Assembly: GCA_948099385.1 (NCBI GenBank)
Contig: CANUEZ040000168.1
Coordinates: 373,501 to 437,500, forward strand
Direction: 5' to 3'
Source: Fasciola hepatica
Taxonomy: Eukaryota > Platyhelminthes > Trematoda > Plagiorchiida > Fasciolidae
DNA length: 64,000 bases
The position numbers were made by a program, and so were the translations under genes. Positions within the stretch are counted from its first letter, which is position 1; each line of letters opens with the position of its first letter. The notes under the pieces were generated by a model. That model had not been told where the DNA came from. It did not search any database and was given only the letters and a program-made list of their open reading frames with translations. Below, piece by piece: positions 46,008 through 56,834 of the stretch.

Positions 46008-48383
46008 TTGCTTTTAAGCACGGGTATTGCAGCTCGAACAGATGCACACCGAATCACAGAATTGTTTTCTATTATTCCGCACGATTTTCAGTCTTTGTTT
46101 ATTAAATTCCCCATATTGACTAAACCATTTGAAGAGATAGAGACGGTGACCGATCGTGTGGCACACCACATTGTCACTAACGGACCACCAGTTACGGCAC
46201 GACCTCGCCGACTGGCACCGGACATATTGGTTTTCGCCAAACGTGAGTTTGACAATTTACTTTCTAAAGGTATTGTTCGTCCTTCTCACAGTCCATGGGC
46301 CTCACCTCTGCATATGGTTTTTAGGAAAGATGGCGTTAGCTGGCGACTATGTGGCGACTATCGCGCACTAAATTCGGTTACCCGTTACGATAGTTATCCG
46401 ATACCCCACATACACGACATCACGGCATCACTTCACGGCACGACTGTATTTTCCAAGATCGATTTGGTGCGAGCCTATCACCAGATCCCAGTCGCCGCTG
46501 AAGATGTCGAGAAAACCGCTGTCACGACTCCTTTTGGTATGTTTGAGTTCCTACGTATGCCTTTTGGTTTGCGAAACGCTGCTCAGACATTCCAGAGGTT
46601 TATCGATAGCATTACACGAGACTTGGAATTTGTTCACGTCTATATCGATGACTTGCTAATCGCATCGTCGAGCGTAGGTGAACATTTCCAACATTTGACG
46701 CTACTATTTCAACGTTTGTCCGAACATCGAATAGTTGTCAATCCTGATAAATGTGAACTTGGCAAGCCGGAACTTGTGTTCCTCGGCCACAAGGTCACTC
46801 GGGAGGGTATTAAGCCTTGCGAGGATAAAGTGCGCGCTATTTTAGATTACGCCGTACCGTCCTCAATCAAGGAGCTCAAGGCATTTTTTGGGTTAGTTAA
46901 CTTTTATCGTCGTTTCATACCCCATGCTGCTGAACGTTTGCTTCCATTAACTGACCTACTTCGTGGCAATCCACGTAAGTTGTCGCTTACGAATGCCGCA
47001 CGAGTAGCGTTTTCGGAGATTAAAGCGACATTAGCTCAGACCACGCTCCTCATGCACCCAGTTCCATCCGCCACGCTAAGCATAGCGGTGGATGCATCCG
47101 ACTTTGCCATCGCAGCGGTCCTGCAACAGTCTGTTTCTGGGATATGGCAGCCATTAGAGTTCTACTCTCGACGCCTCAATCCCACGGAAACCAAATATAG
47201 TGCTTTTGGCCTCGAACTGCTGGCTGCATATAATGCCGTTAAGCACTTTCGCCATGCAGTCGAGGATCGATATTTCATCCTCTTTACAGACCATAAGCCT
47301 CTGACGTATGCATTGCATACTAAGTCTGGTCGTTACTCTCCACGAGAAGTCAGACATTTAGACTATATTTCACAGTTCACGACTGACCTACGACACGTTA
47401 AAGGTGAGTCGAACTGCGTTGCAGATGCTTTGTCGCGTATTCCGCTTAATGCCATTAAATCTCCCGTTTTAGACATCCCTGCCATGGCTGCCGCACAGGC
47501 ACAGGAGTCTTCATGTATGGAAGCAGCTCAGTCATCGTCGCTACAGTGTCAGTCCGTACCTCTAGCCACCAGTGCTGGGACTATACTCTGCGACATGTCT
47601 ACTGGCATACCTCGACCAGTCGTACCCTCTGCATATCGACGTCTCGTGTTCGATACCCTTCATGGACTCTCACATCCAGGCATCGCAGCCAGTCTCCGAT
47701 TAGTAGCTGCACGATACGTCTGGCCATCCATGAATAAAGATCTTCGTATGTGTGTAAGACAGTGTCTACAATGTCAAAGATCTAAAGAGCTTAGGCACCT
47801 AGCTTCGCCCATCGGGACCTTTGCTACGTCTGATGCTCGCTTCGATCATATCCACACAGACATTGTGGGTCCATTGACCCCATCACACGGGTATACCTAT
47901 TTACTAACGTGTATCGATAGATTTACGAGGTGGCCCGAGGCTATTCCCATCTCTGTCGTCACGGCCGAATCAGTGGCTCGACATCTGATAGAACGATGGA
48001 TAGCTTCATATGGTTGTCCTTCCACAATCACTACCGATCGAGGGCAACCATTTGAGTCCGATCTATTCTCTTCATTAACTCACATGCTGGGTACGGAACG
48101 CATTCGCACGACCGCGTACCATCCGACATCGAATGGTTTAGTCGAACGTTTTCATCGCCAACTCAAAGCGGCTCTTAGAGCACACGAGAGGCCCGACTGG
48201 TACGAAACGTTACCGCTAGTTCTGCTTGGTATCAGGACTTGCATAAAGGCAGATATCCAATGTTCCGCCGCAGAACTTGTCTACGGCACGACATTACGAC
48301 TGCCTGGGGAATTCTTTACGCCACGGAGTACAGATTCACTTGCTGTACAGACTTACGTTCACCGTTTGTCTACGTACATGTAA
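46008..48383 (+). CDS. pol: Gypsy pol: RT, RNase H, integrase core
   Basis: 791 codons, opening at TTG with no ATG near the start, because gag-protease sequence that would supply the start is missing. Domains: pre-RT linker 1-65 with [10 protein letters not shown] about 70-260 with catalytic Asp152 (FSKIDL) and YIDD at 212-215; RNase H about 355-475 with VDASD at 361-365, Glu403 and TDHK at 427-430; integrase with His/Cys zinc motif (LHGLSHPG, then CVRQCLQC) about 551-589 and catalytic Asp618 (HTDIVGPL), Asp677 (TTDRG) and Glu713 (LVERFH), giving D-35-E spacing. It copies RNA to cDNA and inserts it. The frame ends at a TAA at 48381-48383, then continues in the same frame. Confidence 0.92.
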   Translation: MLLSTGIAARTDAHRITELFSIIPHDFQSLFIKFPILTKPFEEIETVTDRVAHHIVTNGPPVTARPRRLAPDILVFAKREFDNLLSKGIVRPSHSPWASPLHMVFRKDGVSWRLCGDYRALNSVTRYDSYPIPHIHDITASLHGTTVFSKIDLVRAYHQIPVAAEDVEKTAVTTPFGMFEFLRMPFGLRNAAQTFQRFIDSITRDLEFVHVYIDDLLIASSSVGEHFQHLTLLFQRLSEHRIVVNPDKCELGKPELVFLGHKVTREGIKPCEDKVRAILDYAVPSSIKELKAFFGLVNFYRRFIPHAAERLLPLTDLLRGNPRKLSLTNAARVAFSEIKATLAQTTLLMHPVPSATLSIAVDASDFAIAAVLQQSVSGIWQPLEFYSRRLNPTETKYSAFGLELLAAYNAVKHFRHAVEDRYFILFTDHKPLTYALHTKSGRYSPREVRHLDYISQFTTDLRHVKGESNCVADALSRIPLNAIKSPVLDIPAMAAAQAQESSCMEAAQSSSLQCQSVPLATSAGTILCDMSTGIPRPVVPSAYRRLVFDTLHGLSHPGIAASLRLVAARYVWPSMNKDLRMCVRQCLQCQRSKELRHLASPIGTFATSDARFDHIHTDIVGPLTPSHGYTYLLTCIDRFTRWPEAIPISVVTAESVARHLIERWIASYGCPSTITTDRGQPFESDLFSSLTHMLGTERIRTTAYHPTSNGLVERFHRQLKAALRAHERPDWYETLPLVLLGIRTCIKADIQCSAAELVYGTTLRLPGEFFTPRSTDSLAVQTYVHRLSTYM

Positions 48384-48902
48384 AATCTCGCTCCGGAGCA
48401 GACTCGAATGCAACGACGAAAGGAGTTTGTTCCGACCGAACTCGAAACTTGTTCGCACGTATTCATTCGTGTTGATTCGGTACGGAAACCATTACAACAG
48501 CCTTACGAAGGTCCATTTCGCGTGATTTCTCGTCACGATAAGACCTTTAAGGTTGATCGACACGGTCGCGTCGATACCGTTAGCATCGATCGTCTTAAAG
48601 CCGCGTACGTTGATGATAGCGTGTCGCCCGCTGACATGAGATTCGATGTTAACCCTGCACTGCCTGTTGACGACACTTCCGTGTCACGTCAAGGTCTACA
48701 CTTAGCGTTGCCTGCTACGACTTCGAATGAGGCTATCGTCTCACGTTTAAGTCAGCAGCCAGTTGGCCCTGCTACGTCCTCGAATGAGAATACTGTCTCA
48801 CGTTCAAGTCAGCAGAGCAAGCCTACGCACCCGTCCGTGAATGAGGCTCCCGTCTCACGTTCCGGTCGGAAGATCGTTTGTCCAGCACGTTTTCGCGACT
48901 AG
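48384..48902 (+). pseudogene. Gypsy integrase C-terminal part after in-frame stop
   Basis: Continues the pol frame directly after the TAA with no frameshift. ETCSHVFIRVDSVRKPLQQP and YEGPFRVISRHDKTFKVD form the integrase C-terminal DNA-binding fold with its GPF motif. VDTVSIDRLKAAYVD follows, then a tail with four phased 57-bp units and a closing SRSGRKIVCPARF. Because only one stop separates it from pol, the break is probably a single nonsense change, though programmed readthrough cannot be ruled out from sequence. Confidence 0.85.
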
Positions 48903-48911
48903 GTCAAACAC
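48684..48911 (+). repeat. 57-bp tandem repeat in integrase tail
   Basis: TCACGT recurs at 48684, 48741, 48798 and 48855, exactly 57 bases apart and always in frame as Val-Ser-Arg. Middle units read SNEAIVSRLSQQ and SNENTVSRSSQQ. The outer two are more diverged. The array encodes a 19-residue periodic, disordered linker. Confidence 0.8.
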
Positions 48912-49463
48912 GATCTTAACCATTGCACTTCGCAGTAATAACTTTCGTGTTTATCGTTTCGACACGATTTAACATACCTCATTAGTTATTACTGTATTCT
49001 AGTCAAGTCCATTGCGGTTGCTACACCAGTTTTTCGTTTCTTTTTGTTTCACGGAACCTCGCCATATGGTACGCTTCGCTGGTCCCACGAAATCTGGAGA
49101 ATTTTGGCACCAACGTTTGCATTCTTGATCGGCCTTGTCGTTCTCGTTCCTGGCCATTTACGAACCTATCGATTTGGCTTCCAAATATCATATTGGTTAA
49201 CGGTTACCCGACACTGGACGTTATTGGTGTGGCACACCTTGATGACGATTTACGCAACCGACGTCATTGGCAACGAATCTGGTTTACGCTCGACCATCAT
49301 CCTACGGTTCCTGCATACCACGGATTTTGCCCGTCAGCATCCTACAGCACAGCTACATGCACGTATTTTGCACGCATTCGCGCACACGAATACCGTTTGT
49401 ATGCCATGTCCTCCTTGACATTTTTTTTTCGAAAGCTTTCCGTGCTTTCTAGCGGGGGGCTGC
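48903..49463 (+). other. Gypsy 3' non-coding segment
   Basis: Between the pol stop and the 3' LTR. Open frame 49044-49418 (124 codons) has hydrophobic runs but no motif, and it overlaps a second open frame. Purine-rich AGCGGGGGG at 49451-49459 just before the LTR is the likely polypurine tract. Confidence 0.5.
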
Positions 49464-49875
49464 TGTAGTGACCTCGATCGTTTTGAGAAAATGACTATTT
49501 TCTGGACACCATTTTTGATCTTTTTTCTCCACGATCTTTTCTGACGTTTGACATTGACCTCAGTGTTCTCCGGTTGCCTACGTTTTACTGGACTGACTTT
49601 TCCGAGGTTTCCGTCGACCTCGTTTCAAATCACTTCCACTTTCGTTCGTTCGCTCGCGGTTCGCTCTCAGCACAGCCGTCGCGTTTCGTTCCGTTTTCCG
49701 TTTGGTGTATTTCTCGTATCGGTACTGTTTCGGTGCCACGATATATAGAATACACCTCGCATCTGCAAACCGACTTACGTCTTCTCTATTCGTCCGATAG
49801 AGGGGATATCGTTGGTATTCGCTGCTAGACCCGATAGGAGACACGTTTGCCAGCCGCTCCCGAACGTCTTCTATA
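49464..49875 (+). repeat. Gypsy 3' LTR
   Basis: 412 bp, two differences from the 5' LTR. Followed by ATCC at 49876-49879. Confidence 0.9.
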
Positions 49876-49879
49876 ATCC

Positions 49880-50880
49880 TCCTGTGAGTTTCCTAGGCAA
49901 CTGCATCCACTTTACGACGGGCTTTGGATAAGATTTGGGGGTCAGCTTGATCTGTTGCTTCAGCGATGATTGCCAGTTGGCAAATCCTTAACGAAGCACA
50001 CTCAATCGATTGCCGTTTATTACATGAGCCGTTTATCTTATGTTCCAAACCACTGACTTTATTTTTGGCTCAGCTGTATATACTAACCAGTGATACAGAA
50101 TATGCATTGACAGCTGCCGTCGTGTCGGCTTTTGCGTTTCTTTTCATTACGGAGGCCCGAAAGGTTCTTTTTGGGCCAGGCAGACAACAACGCTCAGATA
50201 GAGACTTAGGCATTCTTTTGAGTACAAAGCAGGGGCGGCCGTTTTTGTAGAGGGCCTGGAGGTTAGATCTGACCCGCGCAGAGGTTTTACTGGGCTGCTA
50301 CACTTCAGAAAGAAAGTTATGTAGGCAGACCACCAATTCACTCAGTCAATGAATGTAGTAGCTCGGATCGATCAAGGCTAACGTGCTTGATGTACAACTG
50401 TGCGCAAGGAGAGTAACTGAGTACTGGGGGCTTGAAATTCAAAGTTGGTCGAAATATCGACGATAGCTTCAGCAGAAGTCTCGTAGGACTTCAGGTGTCA
50501 GAAAGCAACTGTTGGAGTTTTCGGAGTATCCAGATTAGGCTTCATCATAGAAAGGCCCAGCCAAGCACTGAATAACTTATAAGGCCAAGGAGGAAATAAC
50601 TCGCCGCGAGGTACCTAAATGAAGTGGTAAAGCCGAAAATCAGTATATGCCTGATAGACAGGGTCGCTAAGGGTGAGTTCAGGTAGGTTTGGACCGAAAG
50701 TTCCTGGGAAAGATTTACTTTGATATTTCGCAATAACAGATCACGAATTCACGAATAAGTGGCGCAACTAACAGCTCTGGAAATACAAAGCTTCAACGGA
50801 GATAAAAATTCCCGCCAGAAGCGCCACAAAATTGAGTCTTAGTGATGGAAAAACCAGAATAACGGAACAACCTGATTTTC
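49880..50880. other. unassigned spacer
   Basis: A 94-codon plus frame at 49966-50250 reads with hydrophobic and charged stretches, but I recognise no family. Nothing else supported. Confidence 0.35.
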
Positions 50881-50889
50881 ACGTCTAGA

Positions 50890-51790
50890 TGACCTTGACG
50901 TCTAAGTACATGACAGATTTTCACAAAAATGCGCAAGGGAGCCTACAAAGGCTTTTTGTCGAACAACTACTTCGTTGGTCCACTTCTTTAAACTGTAGAG
51001 AACAAGGCCAATGTCTGAATCTTGGCCACTTTGGCTCGGCAGCTTAGGACTGAACTTAGTGTTTTTGTATAGCCTGCCCCACAACCAGCTCTATCTTTCA
51101 ACCCAGTAAGCCTCTCCTGCGAAACCCCCTATTCACTTGAGGAAAGGCCTTTTACTTTCCCTTCTGGTAAAGCTAAATCTACCATACCGTCAAGTTATAT
51201 CCTTCTTGTCTACTCCAAAGACTGAAACAAGTTGCCCATCACCCTTCAAACTTCACGAACCAAATCCCAATTTCTATCGGCACTCATCCCATATCTCAGC
51301 CCCACCCGTGCACTCCAGTTATCTAATATGGGCATGGCAGAAGAAATAGCATACGAGAGGAGCCTCGACTTCTAAGGCCAATTCCTTCGCAGACCCCGAC
51401 CCATCCAACTGAAGACGCAATCAAAGATAGACGGTTCCATAAATCTGGCTGGATTCTCAAAGCTTGACTAGCTATGGCCATTCTCGTGATGAGTAAACGG
51501 AATTTAAATGCCATTATTTTATTACTCCTTGCTTACTGCTTCTCTCGTAGTCTCAGTCACCCTTATGCTTCATCCTTTATTGGCTTCTACATGCCTCCAT
51601 CAACCGTTAGTTCACAGCAGGGGCACATCCCGACTATCATTTTTATCTGTTTTCCCTCTTCATTTCTCCCCTAATGTGTACTTCACCCCACCGTTGGTAT
51701 ACGCGCCTGAACAATGCTGCTCTGCCCTCTGAGACTCCATGAAACTTGGCAATCTTTGTCAACAAGTCGCACGCTGGACCCATTAAACAT
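50890..51790 (+). repeat. LINE 3' region repeat, partner of 58690-59545
   Basis: Collinear, inverted match to 59545-58690, with shared runs such as CCTTCTTGTCTACTCCAAAG (51210) and GGCATGGCAGAAGAAATAGC (51332). Identity varies from near-perfect (51205-51385) to about 65 percent elsewhere. The 59-kb copy begins with a LINE RT C-terminal motif, so this is probably the 3' part of the same LINE family. No open frame. Confidence 0.6.
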
Positions 51791-51799
51791 CCTCGTCCT

Positions 51800-54030
51800 G
51801 GACCCTCGATGACTCCTTTTCGGCATACGCCATGACCGACCACCCAGCCCACCGAACAGCACGCGGCAACCGACTAAAGGAACTGCGGCTCACAAACGTC
51901 TATACATGACCGATGGGCCAATGAAAGCTCAACAAAACAAATTAAATAGCAGGACTAAACTAAAACAGAGGAAAGAAGTAAAACCGGCCAGCATTTTACA
52001 GTCAAAGAGAGTTATCAATTCCCATGGAAATGGCATTATACAGTGACATTCTTCTTTTTCCCATTCATGCCACAACAGCTGAGTGATGCTTCACACCAGT
52101 ACCCCTTGAGTGGTGGATGGTACTCTCCGGTTGGTACGTACGGAGACATCTGAAAGCTGGCTGAAATACATGGGAAAGGCTAGAAATCGGCATAAGAAGC
52201 CGTGTTAGCGGAGGGCTATGGAGAAAAAGTGAGATTTACTGCAAAGGATCAGACAGCGTTGAAGTATTGGTACTCTGCAACACATGGTCGGCGATCAGGG
52301 CACAAAACTCACTGTATAACAGGGAGCGAGCAAAGTAAGACGTAAGGGGTGGATCAGGTAAAAAAATAGTTCATAAGAATTGGACACAGTAGATGTGAGA
52401 CACAGATGTGGAAGGAATGGATGCATATCATGGCGGTAAGCGGGATGATACCAAGAGAGACGGCCTGTGATGAACTGCAGAATACAGCGCGAAAGCATAT
52501 ATACATATGTGCGCATGTTTATATATATGTATATATATTTGTACACATATAAACATATAAGAGAAAAGGAAGCAATAACAATGGAGTCCTAAAAAGAAAT
52601 TATCAGTTATTAGGAGGGGCAGGTTAGGTTAGGTCGAATATTTGTAGAATTAACTTTGGAATATGGTGATGAACTGTCTTCATGACAGGTAAACTCGGCG
52701 AATCAACAGAGAGAGTGGAGAGTGCGGAAGCACAGAAAATATGGTGACTGAGAAGCAGTTCAAAAAAAGAGGAGATAAGGGAAAGTATCGAAGAGAACAG
52801 GTAAGAATGGACCTGATAATATGATTGATGTAGGCGAGGCTTGTGGTGTCGGTCAAGAACTGGAGAAGCATTAATAAATGGGCTCACGTTGTTCAGCAGA
52901 AAGATGGTGGCGATGGAGATGGCTAAGTAGCGCAGAGCGATTGTGCATGCAAAGTGGAGAAAGTCGCCTGGGAAGTGAAACTGTCGGTGGTGAAAGACGT
53001 AGCGGCTCTTTCGGCAGGCAGCTTGGGAGAGAAACGAGCAAGAGGAGTACCAGAGGGTAATAGCAGATCAAAGGGACTGAAACTGTGAGTGACAACCATG
53101 ACGAAACAGTGATTTTACATTAGGTGGCAAGTGAAAAAGCAGAGCTGTCTGAAAGGAACGCATAAAAAGCCTGTGGAAAACAATAGACGAAACGGGAGAT
53201 GGGAGCTCGGACCGAAGAAGACAAGTGAGACACAACCAGTAAGATCACCTCATTGCAGGTGGAACACGAAAAAGGCAGAGAGGAAAGAAGCACCGGGACA
53301 GGTAGACCGCTGGAAGAACATCACGCATGAACAATGGATGCCCGTCGGAGTCGGGGACATGGAAGTTGAGAGCTTCGAGCATGCCGGCAATTGTACAAGT
53401 GGATGTAAATGGACGATACTAACCGGAGCATTGCCAAGTGGAAGGATCCACAGAGGAATCGCGGAGCCAGACAAGGAAAATGGAGTGATAGTGACTGGAT
53501 AATAAATGTGGCTGTGAGAAATGCAGAGTTTGGAACTGCAGTTCTAGTATGAGAATTGGTCATGCATGCGCGGAGCGGGCTAGTGTGTAACGGTATTAGG
53601 CACGAGAAGGGAGAACGAGGGAGGGTTTGACAAAACGGCAGGAAGTGAGGGGTTAGAGTGCGATCAATGAGCCTTATAGGCCTTGGGTGATGCCAACTGA
53701 GTAGATACTACAATCCGGCAAAGCCGACGTGGGTAAAAAATAAAACATTGGCGGTCGTCGACTGAGCAACGTGGGTAGGTGGATAGTGACGTGCAATGAG
53801 AGGTGACACAGTGAGATTCGATAGGTGCAAGGGCAGAGTGGGTTAGTGTGCATACCATAGAAGAAAGAAAAAATGGATATAATAAGAGTGATGGCAAGAG
53901 TGATACTTGGAGGTTTAGCGGTGAACAAGGATGGTTGCAGCCTGCTGTCTGCAGCTGGCAGCATTGAAGCGTGCGATCCGCAACCGGTGCTAGTTGGTGG
54001 GTATCACTACTGCCTGAACTGCGGTACACC
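51800..54030 (-). repeat. pyrimidine-rich repeat copy (minus)
   Basis: Purine-rich on the plus strand. CAACCGGTGCTAGTTGGTGGG near 53980 matches, inverted, CCCACCCACTAGAACCGGTTG near 36420. The T/C-rich minus strand runs down towards about 52560, where an AT-rich simple repeat lies. Frames of 60-120 codons on both strands (for example 53131-53502 plus, 53664-54029 minus) lack motifs and are probably not genes. Confidence 0.4.
52497..52560. repeat. TA/CA simple repeat
   Basis: About 64 bases of alternating purine-pyrimidine sequence (ATATATGTATATATA-type), low complexity. Confidence 0.8.
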
Positions 54031-54144
54031 AGCGGTGCGGTCGTCTCCCTCGGTGAGTGTAGCTGTTTTTGAAATTTTTAGAACACACAGCTCGTCCTCC
54101 TCCATTTAAGTTTATCTTTATCTGTGCTGACTGGATCCTGAATA

Positions 54145-55455
54145 ATGTCAATGCCCCCCACCATTGATATAACCGCTTGCTCAGATGAGGCTACTTTCCC
54201 CATGAGGCAGTGCGATTCCCCCTCCGTGGCCAATGCCTCACTCCTCAATCCGGACGAAACGGTCCTTCATAATGCGCTGGCAACGGATGCCCTAAAATGT
54301 GCAGTCCAAAGTCAGGCTGCAGAGATAGCCGAGCTAAGGGCCACCGTCCGCACCCTTAAGGATGAGCTGTCCAGCCTGAGGAGTTTGGTAATCAAATCCC
54401 TCCCGGTGTCCCAGGCAGCCGATCAGGTTTGTAGAGTTTCCGAGCAGCAAATTCTTGACGCCACAAAGATTTTACAAGATACCGAGATTTGCTCCAAGCG
54501 AGTCATCCTTTGGGGCCGCTTCCTCAGTTCAGATCACCCTCATGACACCTACGCCCAGGTGTTTAACCGCCTTAAGCTCCCTCTCCCACTTAAAGGTCGG
54601 TCCACTTGGTTGGTAACCAAACGCACCAACCGGGTTCACGGTATTCTCATTGTAATGGGTTCCACAGATGCAGCCAAACAAATTGTTTCCTTGGCCGCAA
54701 AGCTCAAGGAAGAAATTAAAGGGCTCAAGGGCATATTCATTGATAAGCCACTTCATCTGAGGCTCCGCAGTGAGAAGGCTAAGCCAAATATTCCACAAAA
54801 AGCTGATCCTAAGCTCAGAGTGCTGCCAGTTGTCCAGGTGACTCGCCTTGAGGACCGAGCTGCATGCCCACCATCCCTCACTTCCCAACTGACACCATTT
54901 CCCGTCGCCGAAAGTACTCCCAGTAGTAGGCCTAGTGCCACTAAACATCTGTCGCCTACGAAAAGCATCTCAAGCCCCATCATAGCCAACAAGACTGTTT
55001 CAACGGACGAGACTCACTCATCCTTGAACCCAGACATGAACCTGCAACCTGTTTCTACTGAAAGAAGCAGTGAGGAGGTTAAAGCACCAGATAATATATC
55101 TGGTGCTGTCATGAAAAATAAGCTCACCAACAAGAGAACTCAGAATAGGGCATCAAGCAGTGCGCAGAAGGGCAAACCACAAAAGGCAGCCCACCCTTTT
55201 CGGAGACCGAAGGATGTAGACCGTCCACCTGGATTTATACCCCCCAGGTTACTAGACATCAAAACCTACCGGTCCCCCCAGCAGTCTGCTTACCCTCTAG
55301 CCCCCCAATATCTTCAGCCCCCGACTCTCCCAGGACCTCCTTTCCATCCTCAAATCCCCCTCTTTCCCCCTCCTCAAACCCAAAACCAGCTGCCTCTGGC
55401 GATTCTGCAACAACTTCTGAGCATGTGCTCAAGTGTTTTTACAGCAATTGCCTGA
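54145..55455 (+). CDS. ORF1: CR1-like LINE ORF1 protein
   Basis: 436 residues from an ATG, complete. A heptad-like stretch about residues 50-92 (EIAELRATVRTLKDELSSLR) suggests a coiled coil for trimer formation. Residues about 105-205 (KRVILWGRFLSSDHPHDTYA) resemble the RRM-like nucleic-acid-binding module of LINE ORF1 proteins. The C-terminal third is Ser/Pro/Lys rich, ending in a proline-rich region (PPTLPGPPFHPQIPLFPPPQ). No CCHC zinc knuckle was seen. It should bind the element RNA. Its last 31 bases overlap the open ORF2 frame. Domain calls are inferred by eye; reading frame and start are clear. Confidence 0.8.
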   Translation: MSMPPTIDITACSDEATFPMRQCDSPSVANASLLNPDETVLHNALATDALKCAVQSQAAEIAELRATVRTLKDELSSLRSLVIKSLPVSQAADQVCRVSEQQILDATKILQDTEICSKRVILWGRFLSSDHPHDTYAQVFNRLKLPLPLKGRSTWLVTKRTNRVHGILIVMGSTDAAKQIVSLAAKLKEEIKGLKGIFIDKPLHLRLRSEKAKPNIPQKADPKLRVLPVVQVTRLEDRAACPPSLTSQLTPFPVAESTPSSRPSATKHLSPTKSISSPIIANKTVSTDETHSSLNPDMNLQPVSTERSSEEVKAPDNISGAVMKNKLTNKRTQNRASSSAQKGKPQKAAHPFRRPKDVDRPPGFIPPRLLDIKTYRSPQQSAYPLAPQYLQPPTLPGPPFHPQIPLFPPPQTQNQLPLAILQQLLSMCSSVFTAIA

Positions 55456-56834
55456 GTGTGTTGAATAAGATCCCGGAGCTTCGGCAGCTTGCAGTAGATA
55501 AGGAGCCTCAGATCATAGCCCTCACAGAAACCTGGCTCACCCCTGACATACTTGATGCCGAAATATCCATTCCAGGATACTTCACAGTAAGGCGGGACTC
55601 CAGTAGAGGTCGTGCCGGCGGGGTCATCATATACTACGATAATTCGATCCCTCCTCCCACCTTACTGACAACACCAACCTTTTCATGTATTGATTGTCTG
55701 TGGGCCGTGTTTAACCTCTCTAGGACAGATACCCTATTGCTTGGTGTTGTCTACCGTCCTCCCGCATGCAATTCAACTGACAGCATAGGTCTCATAGACT
55801 TACTAGGCTCCCTGAAAAGCTATACAGACTTCACCCATCTGTTGGTCACTGGTGACTTCAACTCTCCCAGTACAAACAGGAAAAGAGCTGATGCCCCGGA
55901 TATCACTTTCGGTAAACCCCTCCTTGATCTCGTACTGAAAAACTCATGGGTGCAGAACGTAAGAGATCCGACTAGATATCGCACAGGCCACGCCCCGACC
56001 CTACTAGACCTGGTCATCACCAATGATCGGTTCCTAATAGATGTGGTGCATTACTTGCCGCCCCTCGGCAAAAGTGATCACATTCTCATTGGATTCGATT
56101 ATATCGTGAAATGGCCTCCTCTTCCGTCAGAAACTAAAATTTTGAGATCCTTCAAAAGGACCAACTTTGACCAAGTCTGTGCATTTTTTCGCTCCCAGCT
56201 AAATTTAACTAACTCAGGTAACTCTGCGGATGAAATGGCAGAGAATCTCAGAGAGTTAATCTCCTTAGCTGATAGGTATTTTGTCCCCAGAATTCGTCGC
56301 CCACAGACCGCTAAGCGACCCCTCCCTCGCCCCATTAAGCGCATTCTGGACGAACGCGCACGCCTCTTTGCTAGATATAAAGCCACAGGCCTTGCCCGTG
56401 ATGCAGAAGACTTCAGGATCATAAGGAACATAAGCAAAGACAAGATTAGGTCCTATCAGAATGCAGTCCAGCGATCTGTACTTGATCGAGCACGGACCAA
56501 TAAGGCATTTTTCTTTCAGTACATGCACCGTATAAGGGGCACAGCTCCGACGCCATTAGCTCTCAAAGATAGTGCCGGATCTCGAATCACTTCCCCTAGC
56601 CAAGTAGCCGAGGCATTCAGCTCCTACTTCCGTACAATTTTTAGCTCCTTTACCATATCATCCCACCCTACCATTCACCCGTTATCTCTGACCACTACCC
56701 TTAACCGCGTAAATATTCCCATTGGTGCAGTCGCTCAAGGTTTCCGACGGCTCAACCAATATTGCTCTATGGGTCCTGACCTAATCCACCCCCGTATTCT
56801 CAAGGAAGCCGAGGATACATTAGCTGCTCCTTAA
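55425..56834 (+). CDS. ORF2: CR1-like LINE ORF2, endonuclease and RT start
   Basis: 469 open codons ending in an in-frame TAA. An APE-type endonuclease occupies residues about 1-230: Asn8 (YSNCLSVLNK), Glu35 (LTETWL), GDFNS at 143-147, LLDLVITND at 193-201, and SDH at 217-219; all expected catalytic positions are present. A basic linker follows (ETKILRSFKRTNFDQV, RRPQTAKRPLPRPIKR), then the RT start NQYCSMGPDLIHPRILKE. There is no ATG at the N terminus; the frame is open upstream inside ORF1 and GTG lies at 55425, so ORF2 may be expressed by frameshift or re-initiation. After the TAA (56832-56834) the frame resumes. Confidence 0.85.
   Translation: MLKCFYSNCLSVLNKIPELRQLAVDKEPQIIALTETWLTPDILDAEISIPGYFTVRRDSSRGRAGGVIIYYDNSIPPPTLLTTPTFSCIDCLWAVFNLSRTDTLLLGVVYRPPACNSTDSIGLIDLLGSLKSYTDFTHLLVTGDFNSPSTNRKRADAPDITFGKPLLDLVLKNSWVQNVRDPTRYRTGHAPTLLDLVITNDRFLIDVVHYLPPLGKSDHILIGFDYIVKWPPLPSETKILRSFKRTNFDQVCAFFRSQLNLTNSGNSADEMAENLRELISLADRYFVPRIRRPQTAKRPLPRPIKRILDERARLFARYKATGLARDAEDFRIIRNISKDKIRSYQNAVQRSVLDRARTNKAFFFQYMHRIRGTAPTPLALKDSAGSRITSPSQVAEAFSSYFRTIFSSFTISSHPTIHPLSLTTTLNRVNIPIGAVAQGFRRLNQYCSMGPDLIHPRILKEAEDTLAAP

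Larger units (their letters stand above)
45416..49875 (+). mobile_element. young Ty3/Gypsy LTR retrotransposon lacking gag
   Basis: 4460-bp element with two 412-bp LTRs (two differences found), an ATCC duplication, a primer-binding-site-like sequence and pol. Only about 180 bases separate the LTR from the pol frame, and pol begins in the linker just before RT. Capsid, nucleocapsid and protease are therefore absent. Pol catalytic residues are intact apart from one stop before the integrase C-terminal domain. Related decayed copies lie at 9.9, 30.2, 39.6 and 59.9 kb. The low LTR divergence indicates recent insertion. Confidence 0.9.

Noticed and set aside
45530..46057. 175-codon minus-strand frame across the Gypsy 5' LTR
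   Set aside because: Antisense of LTR plus adjacent leader; the 3' LTR copy gives the same peptide for its part. It has no motif and is most simply a shadow.
53131..53502. 123-codon plus-strand frame
   Set aside because: Purine-rich strand of a pyrimidine-rich repeat, Lys/Glu/Arg-rich by composition, overlapped by minus frames.
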